This document shows, piece after piece, positions 10,923-21,441 of a DNA stretch of 64,000 nucleotides. Numbering within the stretch: the first letter of the stretch is position 1; every line of letters begins with the position of its first letter. A program made the translations under genes and the position numbers. Location: assembly GCA_001600875.1 (NCBI GenBank), contig BCLD01000007.1, positions 1,095,446 to 1,159,445 on the forward strand, written 5' to 3'. This DNA is from Solicoccozyma terricola. Taxonomy: Eukaryota > Basidiomycota > Tremellomycetes > Filobasidiales > Piskurozymaceae. A model generated the notes under the pieces. That model was not told the origin of the DNA and did not search any database. It saw only the letters and a list, made by a program, of their open reading frames with translations.

Positions 10923-11375
10923 ATGGTCAAGGAGACGTGAGTATTGAGAGCAGTTTCTAATTGCTGGGAATTTTTTTTCATTTCCCCATCTTTTCGAGGT
11001 TTTTAACGATAACTGATGGACGCCGTAATGTGGTTGTTTCTTTTTGGGGGGTTTTTTTTTTGTTGTTTTTTCTTTCGTGATTCACTCCCTTCCCTTTCTG
11101 TTGGCGAGAATAAAAGGAAACTATAGTGAGTTGTTCAGTGTTTCGATGTAGCGCGCGGGGGAATGAGAATACTGATTTCTGGTTCTCTCCTTTTTTTTTT
11201 TTTTTTTCTGCTTCTTGCTCCACTCCAACCCCTCTTCCGTTTCTTCTCTCGTGGGGTTTTTCTCGTCTTCATAAAACACCATTTTTCAACCGATCATCTA
11301 CCCCTCCGATCCGATACGATACGATATTTCAAAAAAAATTCCACGGATTTTTCCCCCTTTTCCTTTCCTATCGTC

Positions 11376-11406
<31 letters not shown>

Positions 11407-11530
11407 CAAAACCTTTTCACCTTTTCACCTACACAGCGATGTCCTCGGTGTCAAGCCATCCGCATCACCCGCGGAAATCAAGAAAGCTTTCCGAATGAAG
11501 TGAGAACTCATTCCCCCCCCCCCCCCCCCC

Positions 11531-11561
<31 letters not shown>

Positions 11562-13408
11562 AAAGTCTGATATGTTACCATGTCATGTGGTTTTTTCGTT
11601 TTCTTCCCTTTTTTTTTTTCCTTTTACTTTTTGAAAAAAAAAACAGAGCACTGAAAGAACATCCGGATAAGGGTGGTAATAAGGAGAAATACCAAGCTTT
11701 GCAGAATGCCTATGAGGTTCTTGCTGATGATGATAAGAAATCAATGTGAGTCGTCGGGTGTTTCTTTGTTCTTGCCTGTTGTTTTGGAGATGTGGGATCA
11801 CTAATCGTTTTGCGTTACTCGTCTTTTTCTTTTTCGTCAAAATAGCTACGATCAGTATGGAGAGAAGGGTCTCGAAGGGAATGGCGGTATGCCACCTGGT
11901 GGTCATGAGGATTTATTCTCTCAGTTGTTTGGTGGTGCAGGTGGTGGTTTCTTCGGTGGTGGTGGACGTGAGTTCGAGTTTTTTTTTGAGGGGTGGCCGT
12001 TGGGAGAAGATAATGGATTGACTCACACCCTCGCTCGTTGAACACCTCTTTTTTTTTCTGCTTTTTCTCATCATCATCAGCTTCCCGCCCATCCGGTCCT
12101 CGTCGTGGAAAGGACCTCGTTCATCGAATCGGTGTATCCCTCGAGGACTTGTACAAGGGGAAAGTTCAAAAACTCGCATTATCGAAATCTGTTCTATGCA
12201 AGACTTGCGACGGTCTCGGTGGGAAAAAGGGAGCCGTCAAGGAATGTACAACTTGTCATGGTCAAGGTGTTCGTGTAATCTTGCGACAACTCGGTCCTAT
12301 GGTTCAACAGATTCAACAACCTTGTGGTGATTGTGAAGGGACAGGTGAAATCATCAACCCTAAAGACAGATGTAAGACTTGTTCCGGTAAAAAAACAATG
12401 CAAGAACGTAAAGTCCTCGAGGTTCATATCGATAAAGGTATGAAGAGCGGTCATCAGATCAAATTCCCAGGAGAAAGCGATCAAGCACCTGGTGTTGAAC
12501 CTGGAGATGTCATCTTCGTCGTCGAAGAGAAGGAACACCCGAGGTTTCAAAGGAAAGGTGACGATTTGTTCTGTGAGGCCGAGGTCGACCTTTTGACGGC
12601 TTTGGGTGGAGGAGAATTCGCGATTGAGCATTTGGATGAGCGCGTTTTGAAAGTCAATGTGGTTCCAGGAGAGATCATCAAGCCGAGTGAGTGTGATGGC
12701 GGCGTTGTGTGTGTGTTCGTCTTTCGAGGAAATTGCTTTGCTGACACGGCGACCCGACCCGNNNNNNNNNNNNNNNNNNNNNNNNNNNNNNNNNNNNNNN
12801 NNNNNNNNNNNNNNNNNNNNNNNNNNNNNNNNNNNNNNNNNNNNNNNNNNNNNNNNNNNNNNNNNNNNNNNNNNNNNNNNNNNNNNNNNNNNNNNNNNNN
12901 NNNNNNNNNNNNNNNNNNNNNNNNNNNNNNNNNNNNNNNNNNNNNNNNNNNNNNNNNNNNNNNNNNNNNNNNNNNNNNNNNNNCCCCCCCCCCCCCCTGT
13001 CCTACGCGCAGACGCTCTCAAGGTCTTGTCCAACCAGGGAATGCCTTCCCATCGCCACCACGACTTTGGAAACCTTTACATTCGAATTCAAGTCAAATTC
13101 CCAGACTCGATCGATCCAGCACTCATCCCACAATTAGAAGCCGCTCTTCCACCTCGAAAGGGACTCGATAAGCTACCGGCTACAAAGCACGTCGAGGAGG
13201 TCATGCTTGAGGAGCCGAATGAGAGGCAGAGGATGGCGGGAGATAGGGATGATGCAATGGACGAAGACGATGAGGAAGGTGGTCGACCCGGCGTTCAGTG
13301 CGCGCAGCGTGAGTGTTTGATAGGCGGGTTTTCCTTGTCATGTATGTTCCCTCCAGCTGAGCCGCACCCCACCGCTTTATTCTTTCTTTCTTTCTTTCCG
13401 CAGAATGA
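10923..13408 (+). CDS. YDJ1: DnaJ/Hsp40 class A co-chaperone Ydj1
   Basis: Class A Hsp40s deliver substrates to Hsp70. The start gives MVKETKLYDVLGV, where KLY comes from a 9-nt exon at 11117-11125. The J domain has the HPD motif (KEHPDKGGNKEKY), followed by a Gly-rich linker. Four zinc-binding repeats are visible: CKTCDGLG, CTTCHGQG, CGDCEGTG and CKTCSGKK. The substrate-binding domains follow. The end is VQCAQQ, so CAQQ is a CaaX farnesylation box as in yeast Ydj1; its first Gln codon is split by the last intron. The assembly gap at 12762-12983 lies inside an intron, so the protein is complete. Confidence 0.93.
11117..11125 (+). other. YDJ1: 9-nt microexon of YDJ1
   Basis: GAAACTATA is preceded by AAAAG and followed by GTGAGT. 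With exon 1 (ATGGTCAAGGAGAC) and the next exon (CGATGTC...) it gives MVKETKLYDVLGV, restoring the K-x-Y/F-D start of the J domain. Without it the frame is kept but three conserved residues are lost. Confidence 0.8.
12762..12983. other. Assembly gap (222 N) inside a YDJ1 intron
   Basis: The gap is followed at once by 14 C and then a CGCGCAG acceptor. The flanking exons join in frame (IIKPN/ALKVLSNQGMPS), so only intron sequence is missing. Confidence 0.95.
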
Positions 13409-13893
13409 GAGCCAACCATGATCGCCGAACGTCATCCCCCAGTTCCATTCCGTGTCCTCCTACCTAGACTTCTCATCCTTGGTATCGTTTGCCATGCATC
13501 CTACGTCCTCATCTGTCTCTTGGGAACGCTTAAAATCTCTGTCGGTTGAAAGAGATGGAAGCGGTTATCTCTTTTTTTTTTCGTCGGTTGTTGGCACGCA
13601 CATTCCAAGGAAAGCATTTTTATTACCATGTACTTTTTTTTACATAAACTCTTTTAACCCCACAGTACCTCCTCCTGTGTTCTTATACGACGACGACGAC
13701 GACTATGAATTGCATATGGATCTTATGATAGAGCGTTTGGGCGTCGAGAGAATACGACCGAGTCTCAAAACCTTACTTGTGCGGTGAAATGCAAAAGTAT
13801 CTCCGGATAATGCTCGTCTACTGATTACAACACGAAGGGAGAAAACAAAAGTTCCAAAAGACCCTATTTGTCTCTCTCTCTCTCTCTCTCTGC
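13409..13893. other. Convergent spacer YDJ1/YAR1
   Basis: It holds 3' flanks of the two genes, a short GAC repeat near 13690, and a (CT)n tract at about 13869-13891 next to the YAR1 stop. I see no gene in it. Confidence 0.55.
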
Positions 13894-14920
13894 CTAAGCA
13901 TCTAGTGAAAGTTTCTCCGTCCGTTCCGAGACATCACCATCCTCTACGATCTGTTTCTCATGGATCTCCTCCACCTCCTCTCCATGAACTTTTTCTTTCT
14001 CCACCTTGTTGGCATCACCGCCACCACCATCACCGCCACCACCGACTTCCTCAACATCCTCTCCCAATGCCTTGGCTAGGAATCCTTCTATCCATCCTGA
14101 TACTTCTTCACGACCCTCTCCTGCCCACATTGACTCGTCGAATGCGTCGCGGTCGGATGCATTCTTGATCTGCGGGTAGGGTTGGATTGTTTGGTATCAG
14201 CATGAGGGGGGAGAGAACGACAGAGAGTGAAAAAGGGAGGCCAGAAAGACGATTGGAAACGAAGAAGAAAATGGTTCTTTCGATACCCCTCAAGGAGAGA
14301 ATATTCGCTGTATTCGCAGAAAACAGGGTGCTCAATCCGTTGGCGGAAGATGATGATCTTCGCTCCGGGAAGAAACTGAGTGCTCTGGCTGCACTCGCTG
14401 CACTCGCTGCATCTTCGCTCCGTTCAGAAAGACGAGCTCGCAAACACGCAACTCACCTCCAACAAAGGTAATCCACCACCTCGCTCTTCTGGTAGCTCAA
14501 CTAGTAGTTTCACACAATTGAGATGCGAATTTAAAATTGCCCAATGTAATGGAGGGGATTTTGAATCGTTGAGTTGGGATATTAATGAAGGTGGAAGAAG
14601 TGGGAGGAGGTATTCCAGGATATCTGAAGTGTGAGATGGTAAAGAAGAAGTTGGAATGAGCCATTGACGTCGAGGGGTTGGGTGGATATATACCACCCCC
14701 CTTGGACCCAGGGGATACTGGGACTTGGTTTTGATTCACACTCACCGGCATGACCATTCCCACAACACATATGCAGCACGTTATTCCCTCGATCGTCCCG
14801 TGCTTGAGCTACAGCTGCAGCTCCAAACTCATTGACGAAGGATTGTACGTCCTCGAGGTTGCCATACCGACAAGAGAGGAGGAGGTCGTCTATGCTGTCT
14901 GCTGTGGGTTGTGATGCCAT
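13894..14920 (-). CDS. YAR1: Ankyrin-repeat ribosome-biogenesis protein Yar1
   Basis: Yar1 escorts ribosomal protein uS3 (Rps3) and supports 40S assembly. The start at 14920 gives MASQPTADSIDDLLLSCRYG, then ankyrin repeats (DDRGNNVLHMCCGNGHA, DILEYLLPLLPPSLISQLND, KSPPLHWAILNSHLNCVKLL). A conserved tail follows: NASDRDAFDESMWAGEGREE and an acidic C-terminus ending SERTEKLSLDA. The intron between the second and third ankyrin exons and the tail carries short TTCGCTCC-type repeats at about 14350-14440. The small size and two-repeat layout fit Yar1 better than generic ankyrin proteins. Confidence 0.82.
14350..14440. repeat. GC-rich intronic repeat in YAR1 (TTCGCTCC/GCACTCGCT units)
   Basis: The stretch contains ATCTTCGCTCCGGGAAG, GCTGCACTCGCTGCACTCGC and TCTTCGCTCCGTTCAGAAAG. 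The last resembles the TTCTTCGCTACGCTCAGGGA units in the SDH2 intron, which suggests one dispersed family. Confidence 0.55.
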
Positions 14921-15093
14921 GGTGTGAGTTGGTGTTGCGCTGCGACGGGGAGAGGGGTGGGTGGGGGGATGTTTGGAATGAAATGTTGGGTTCAAAGCTG
15001 ATATTTTGTCACGTGAAAGTGGCGAACAGGCCCAGTCCCAGTCCCCGCCACACCGTCATCGATAGCAACAACAGCAACAGCAACAGCATCAAC

Positions 15094-15935
15094 ATGGACT
15101 CCAAAGCAAAACCACAACCATCCACAGCCAACAACCAAGGTCATCCATCCGCCCAAGATGTCCCGCCACCTCCAACTTGTACGTCGTTCACCACCCTCAC
15201 ATTGTCCTCACATACCCACCCTCTAACCCCCTCCCCCACCCCCACCCCCCACCTCCAGACGCACAAGCATTGAAGGGCGTACCTCCCGCACCACGTCGAC
15301 AACTCTCTCTACCAGGAGACGAGCCTTCCCATCCGACACATCACACTAATCTTACTCATCCACAAACCGGAGACGGATATCCATATACCGTTCAATCAGG
15401 AGCTATTTATCCCGTGCAAGGTGGTGGTGGTGGTGGTGATGGTGGTGGTGGTGCGACGGCGACGGCGGCGGCGGGTATGAGATCGAGTGGAGAGGGATGG
15501 ACACCACCACCGAATGAAGCGGTCGGGAAAGCGAGAGCTAGGAGGAGATTCGTCGTTGCTTTCTTATGGGCTATTGGGATTTACCTACTTGCTGGGTGAG
15601 TTTTTTGTCGTTTGGGGGAATTGGGGCCTGGTATTTTTTTTTGGGGCCGCATTTCGTGTTGTGTAACCAGATTCCATTCGATGGATTGTTACTGATGACT
15701 TTTATGATCACGATGTGGTTTATTTCCTTTTGATTTTATCGATTTATTCAGCATGCTACTAGGAGGAGGTATCGAAGATGCAAGACAAGACCGGGATCGT
15801 CATCGTGGACGTCACGGAAACAATGACCCATCGTATCCGCCTTTCGGAGAATCAACGGAAAGTGAGATCGTAAGAGGGACGAGGACGTGGAGGAGGTTGC
15901 CGAAGCAGACGGAGGTGGTAGATTGGAGGAAATGA
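15094..15935 (+). CDS. Hypothetical single-pass membrane protein with PPxY motif
   Basis: I do not recognise this family. The protein starts MDSKAKPQPSTANNQGHPSA and has a Pro-rich region whose PPPPTYAQALKG contains PPTY, a PPxY motif that binds WW domains of Nedd4/Rsp5 ubiquitin ligases. The Tyr codon is split by the first intron. A Gly/Ala-rich linker follows, then KARARRRF and one hydrophobic segment (VVAFLWAIGIYLLAGMLLGG). An Arg/Asp-rich tail ends TEVVDWRK. The basic residues before the segment suggest the N-terminus is cytosolic. A PY motif plus one membrane segment resembles Rsp5 adaptor proteins, but that role is inference. Confidence 0.75.
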
Positions 15936-16248
15936 TTGGGAGGATGGGGGGAGGAGGTTGTCCTACCTATGCCAACACCCGGTGAGAACGGGACTGGTTT
16001 GTTGTATTGTATCATGGTATTGCAGAATCACGCTGTGTTCATTTGATATATCGATTCGCCGATGGACCCGATCTACGCTGTCCGTCGTAGAGAGCACTGT
16101 TCAACGCGTTGGCAGGTTTATTATTTATTATTTGTTTCCAGCTTCAGATTCCATCGACTCAACATCATCCCGGGACACACATCCACATCCACGCATCCAC
16201 GCATCACACACACACACCACCCACACATCCTTCCTCCTCCTCCCCGCC
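15936..16248. other. Spacer before the alanine aminotransferase gene
   Basis: It contains the 3' flank of the membrane-protein gene and a CACA/CCAC-rich 5' leader just before the ATG at 16249. I see no gene in it. Confidence 0.5.
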
Positions 16249-18197
16249 ATGTCCTCGCTGCATCGCCCCATCGTATGGTCTCGTACCACAAAGTTCCTCA
16301 CCACAACCCTACCTCGTCGCTATCTAGCCACTCAGACCATCAACGCTTCCTCTGTCCCAACCAAAACACCACCAACCACATCCCAAGCACCTCGTGCAAA
16401 GTGTCTTACCCTGGAAACAATCAACCCAGCAGTGTTGAAGGTCGAATATGCAGTCAGAGGAGAATTGGCAATCAAAGCGGACAAATACATGCAACATTTG
16501 GAGACGAAGGGGGGTGGTGGATTACCATTCGATAAAGTCGTCACTGCGAACATTGGGAATCCACAGCAGAAAGGGTTAGACCAGGTGCCAATTACCTACT
16601 GGAGGCAGGTGAGTGGTGGTTGACTCGCGCACCTGAACTCGTTTTCAGGTGGTTCCCCCGGGGGAATACCGAGACTGAACGGCTCGAACCCCAACCCCAA
16701 CCCAACCCAACCCTCCAACAGATCATCTCGCTTCTAGAATACGCCGACCTCATCAAACATCCGCTTGTATCCCAGATCTATCCACCTGATGTTATCGCTC
16801 GAGCAAAAAAGTTGAGCAAGGAGATCGGGAGCATGGGTGCTTATTCTCATTCGAAGGGGGTGTTGGCGATCAGGGAACGGGTGGCCAAGTTTATTGAGGG
16901 TGAGTTAGTGGTTGTGAAGCCAAATGAAAGGTAAAGAATTTTTGGGGTGGCTCGACTCACCCTTTCGTCGTATCAGAACGAGATGGCGGCTACCCTGCAG
17001 ATCCAGAATCCATCTTCCTTACAGCCGGTGCATCGGCTGGTGTAGCTGCGATCATGAGTCTGGCTCTGCGCAAGGGTGACGGTGTGATGTGAGTGATTGA
17101 CAGGTGAATGGGATTCTCAGCGTCAATTCCAAGCTCACCTCCTCCCCCCCCCCCCTCCTCCCGCGGCCCCCTCTTTCTTTTTTCCCTTCAGGATTCCCAT
17201 CCCTCAATATCCGCTATACACTGCGACGCTCGCCAACCTATCATGTGAAGCGCTGCCTTACAACCTCACCGAACCGTCCGCGTGGTCACTTCAACAATCA
17301 ACCCTCGTTGAGACGATCCGCCTCGCGAGGGAACAACGTCACCCCGTAAAGGCATTGGTCATCATCAACCCGGGAAATCCAACGGGTGGATGTCTGAGCA
17401 AGGACGACATGAAAGCGATCGTTAAACTTGCTTATGATGAGAACATACTCATCCTCGCTGATGAGGTGTATCAGACCAACATCTACGACCCGGTGAATAA
17501 ACCGTTCGTGTCATTCAAAAAGGTGCTCATGGAGATGGAACCTGAAGTACGAGACAACGTGGAGCTCGTCTCATTCCACTCCATCTCTAAAGGTGTATCA
17601 GGAGAATGCGGTCGTCGTGGTGGTTACTTTGAATGCGTAAACATTGACAGCGACGTGATGGATCAACTTTACAAGATGGCGAGCATCAACCTCTGTCCAC
17701 CTGTTTCGGGACAAGTCGGTGTTGACCTCCTCGTCGATCCACCCAAGGTCGGCGATGCAAGTTACCCATTGTTCCATGAGGAGACTACTCTCACACATGA
17801 GAACCTCCTGAAGCGTAGTAAATACATGCATGAGCGGTTCAATGCTCTCCAAGGAATGTCATGTCAGCCGGCTGAGGGAGCAATGTACCTCTTCCCACGG
17901 ATAGAAATGCCACAGGGTGCTATTGACGCTGCGAAGAAGCAAGGGAAGCCGGCGGACGTGATGTACGCGTTGGAGCTTTTGGGTGAGTGATGAGCACGGC
18001 CCCAGAGGTGTTGCTGATTTGCTAACCAGAGCATCGCGACAGACGCTACGGGTATCTGTGCCGTGGCAGGGTCTGGATTCGGTCAAGAGAAGGATACGTA
18101 TCATTTGCGTGTGACCGCTCTGTGCCCAGGTGTCGAGGAATACGTCGCAAAGATTGAAAAGTTCCACAATGACTTTATGAAAAGGTACAGCAGCTGA
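16249..18197 (+). CDS. ALT1: Alanine aminotransferase (mitochondrial-type leader)
   Basis: This PLP enzyme interconverts alanine and 2-oxoglutarate with pyruvate and glutamate. The start at 16249 gives a basic, Ser/Thr-rich leader (MSSLHRPIVWSRTTKFLTTT, then LPRRYLATQ), as expected for mitochondrial import. Family motifs: TANIGNPQQKGLDQVPITYW, GAYSHSKGVLAIRERVAKFI, TAGASAGVAAIMSLALRKGD, INPGNPTGGCLS and LADEVYQTNIYDP. The PLP lysine lies in SFHSISKGVSGECGRRGGYF. It ends DFMKRYSS with a TGA at 18195. One intron contains 12 consecutive C (17144-17155). Confidence 0.94.
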
Positions 18198-18562
18198 GGG
18201 AAAAGGGAGGGCGGCGTGGTAACGATTAGCATGGATATTGATCACGACAATGGTGAACGACTTTCCAAGTGTACAATAGTGGTCAGGTGTAATAACGTGC
18301 ATGGCAAGCGATTATTGGGCATCATGAAACATTCATTACCCGACGTCATGGCATGATGATGAGCATCAAGGAAGAATGGCAAGAAGGTCATTTATACAAA
18401 AAGATGAACGGCTATCCATGCAGATGAGATGTGGCGAGCATGCAAGAAAGGGAGAGCGTGTGTTGAGAAGAGGAGGGGGTTTGGTTCGGTCGTTTATTGT
18501 AATTCTATCGATGTCGATGTCGTTGACCCAGTCGTCCTTAGGAAGTATACGATCATCCTTCT
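18198..18562. other. Convergent spacer after alanine aminotransferase
   Basis: Only 3' flanking sequence of two converging genes. I see no gene or clear repeat. Confidence 0.5.
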
Positions 18563-21213
18563 CTACTCCAAATTTGTGGTCGAAGATCCACTAGCGGCGG
18601 ACCCCAATGTGTCCGGCGGTGAGCTAGACCTCGGTCCTCCTATGGGCTTCTGTTTCCCACCTTGATGGGTTTCATCACTCGGTGTCGACTGCTCGTCCAC
18701 ATCGAAAGACTGAACGTCCGGTAAGACGTCTGCTGGGTCAGCCGGAGGTGTGTCAAGTTCTTTGACATGAGCAGTTCCTTCGGAAGGCGATGCGAGCTGT
18801 TCCTTCTTCTTTCTCCCCTTCCTCGCTTTCCTCTCCGCACGGATCTCGGCACAACGACATGCGTCCCCACCTTCGCAATCGCTCTCCGCCTTTACCGGCT
18901 GCTTTTTCCCCAATCCCTTGCCGTCTACGACGCCCTTGGCCTTTTCATTATATTTCTCCTTGCGTTCCAGCAGCTTCTTTCGCCGGCGGATTGCTTTGTC
19001 CATTGCGGCCTCGGATCCGAAGAAAAGGTCGTATTCACAGAAACAGCACACGTATTCTTCGGTACCGTCGGCATCGGGGTTAGGATTGGCAGTGGTAGGA
19101 GATTTACCAGGTCGAGCGGAGAGGAATCGGGTTGGAGGAGGGAAAAATAAGAAATTGATGAGGTCGGGGAGTGTGAGCTGGTCTCGAGGTGGTGGTGGAG
19201 CAGGTCTTCGTGATGGAATGTCTATGTGAGAGGAGAACCGGGGCGTGACGGTTTAGTGTTTTTTGTTTCCATTTGCAAAAGGAAGTAGGCGAGCGGCCGT
19301 GCACAACTTACAATTCTTGACGTGGTGCGGATTAGCAGCATTAGCAATCGCACTCCTCTTCTTCTTCTTTTTCCCCTTTTTGGATGTTATCGGTATATAG
19401 TCGGGGTTGTCTACAGTAGGCTCGACAGTTACGTTGCTACTGTTGGATGAAGGTTTGTTGGATAGTGTTGATTTGGATAGTGTGTCCGTTGGAGGTGCCG
19501 CCGTCGTGTCTGACTTGACCTTGGTCCCGTTCGTCTTGTGGGATGCTTTGTGGTGTGCATGTCCTGTGCGCTCTGGAGGAGGGTTGGAGGCCAGCGTTTT
19601 GGAAGCCACGGTGACGGGAGATGTGAGCGTAAGAGTGAGAAGATATGTGACTTTTGAACGTAAAAGAGATAGTTGCTTGTCCGCTCGTGTGAGCGCGGAC
19701 GAGACTGGATAGGGAGAGAAAACGGACGGGAGCGAGGTTGAGCACACACCACCGCGCGCACTCGCCGTCCAACATCCGGAGTTGGACCCCGTTCAGCAAA
19801 CCCACCTGGACTTTTCATTTCATATTCAAAACTTCCCTCCGGAATCCAACCACCTCTCTTGATTGATTTCCTATTCAACCATTTCCACCTCTCCAAAGCT
19901 CTACCTCTCCTCTTCCATCTGATACCTTTACTTTCACCTGGTGCAAGTTCACCTTCCGCTCCTCTAGGTCTCACACCTTGACCTTCCCAAATCCCAGCAC
20001 CTATTCCAACACGATCACCTTCCCAAGCTGTAACACCCGCATACTCCAACGCTTCCGCTAATTCCTCCAATTCTTCCTTTGTAGGTACCGTACTTAATTC
20101 TTGCTTTGATGCAGTGATACAAGCTTCGGCATCAGCATGTAAACCTAGTATCTGAGCTTTCCTAGCTTTTAAAAGACGTTTTTCAAAGGCAACAGCACGT
20201 CGTATTGGAGTCATTCGACGGTGAGGATCCTTGGAAACGAGTGTACGAGCGTGATAATCGCAGTATTCTGGATGAGAATGTGGACAAGTTTGATCGTGAC
20301 CTATGTCATCTCCATCTTCTCCGTCGTCTGTGTAATCACCACATGAGTGTCCGCATGAGTGGTTGCAAGTATGACCGCATGTATGTCCTCCGTTTCCACC
20401 GCCTCCTCCACCGCCGCCTCCGCCTCCGCCGCCGCCTGGATCACCTCGATCAGTTCCACCAGACGGACCTTGTTGTGCTGATGCTGGAACTTTTCGTTTC
20501 TTCCCACCTCCTCGTGCTTGATAATCTTCGCAAAGTCGATCATCATCCATAACGTAACTTGATCGATATTCGTAACAACCGTTATGTTCACAATCGTAAG
20601 AATGTCCTCCGTGGATGGAAGATTTGACGACGACAACTTCATGGTGTTGGTTGTGGTGATGATGGCCAAGGCCACGGTTATGTTCGTCGTCTCGATGATC
20701 GTGAGGAGGATGATGTCGACCATCATCGAAGCCTCCTTCCGAGGGTAAATTTCTACGACCTGGACGTTGTTCATCCCCATCCCGATCCTCCCCATCCACA
20801 TCCCCATCCTCCTTCATCCTCAACCTCGGATCAAACTGATTCAACAACTCCTCCGCCGCTTTCCCAAGTTCCGAAGTAGTGAGTAAATTATGTGAAACGA
20901 CTGGAGATAAAGAGAGTGCAGAATCGACATCGCCATCGCCTTCGCCGTCTATTGATGACGAGTCGTTTTCTCTACGACGTTTGGGCATAGGTGCGTATAC
21001 CCTCAGAGGGGATGTGCCGGTGCCTGTGCCGGTGCCGGTACTGGCTGTGAGGTGGTGGGTGGGTGGGAGTAGGGAATGGGGGTCGGTGGTTGGATAAGAT
21101 GCGGTTAAAAAAGATGGATTCGGATGAGATGAGTGAATGTATGGTAAAGAGAGAGAGAGAGAGAGAGAGAGGATGGACTGCGTACCATTGAAGAATGGGT
21201 CAACGTCACTCAT
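18563..21213 (-). CDS. Conserved fungal protein of unknown function with His/Cys clusters
   Basis: I do not recognise the function. The start at 21213 gives MSDVDPFFNG; an early intron may remove the following Ser/Leu and Thr/Gly repeats. MPKRRREND is a nuclear-localisation-like basic patch. A His/Asp-rich region holds HTCGHTCNHSCGHSC and CPHSHPEYCDYHAR, which could bind metal. A helical part follows (EKRLLKARKAQILGLHADAE). After two introns the conserved C-terminal part reads NYIPSRRPAPPPPRDQLTLP, then DLINFLFFPPPTRF, then EYVCCFCEYDLFFGSE. The last exon is Lys-rich and ends SSTTNLE. The start shares a promoter with SRP72. Confidence 0.7.
20326..20390 (-). other. His/Cys-rich cluster in the unknown protein
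   Basis: On the minus strand this codes HTCGHTCNHSCGHSC after a poly-Gly run. Alternating His and Cys every two to three residues is typical of zinc or other metal binding. The pattern is not a standard RING, PHD or C2H2 finger. Confidence 0.6.
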
Positions 21214-21441
21214 CTGTGCGTGAGTGCGTGAGTGAGTGGTTGTTGTTGTGGTGGTGGTTGTGTGGTGATGATACCATGGATAGCACTGTCCGACGCTGTC
21301 CACTCTGTCCACTCTGCTCCGCGCTATCCATCCCAACGAGAAAGCGCGGACACTGCCTCGACCACCATCCACCGGGGGCACTCCCATCACATACACACCC
21401 CCATCCCACTCATCATCAACCACCGTCAACCACCGTCAACC

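Noticed and set aside
12194..13033. Antisense ORF across the YDJ1 gap
   Set aside because: It exists only because Ns are read as open; the sense strand encodes a complete DnaJ protein.
19429..21429. One 666-codon ORF as the full protein of the unknown gene
   Set aside because: Its 5' part extends upstream of the likely ATG at 21213 and its 3' part reads through an intron; the conserved C-terminal exons lie in another frame.
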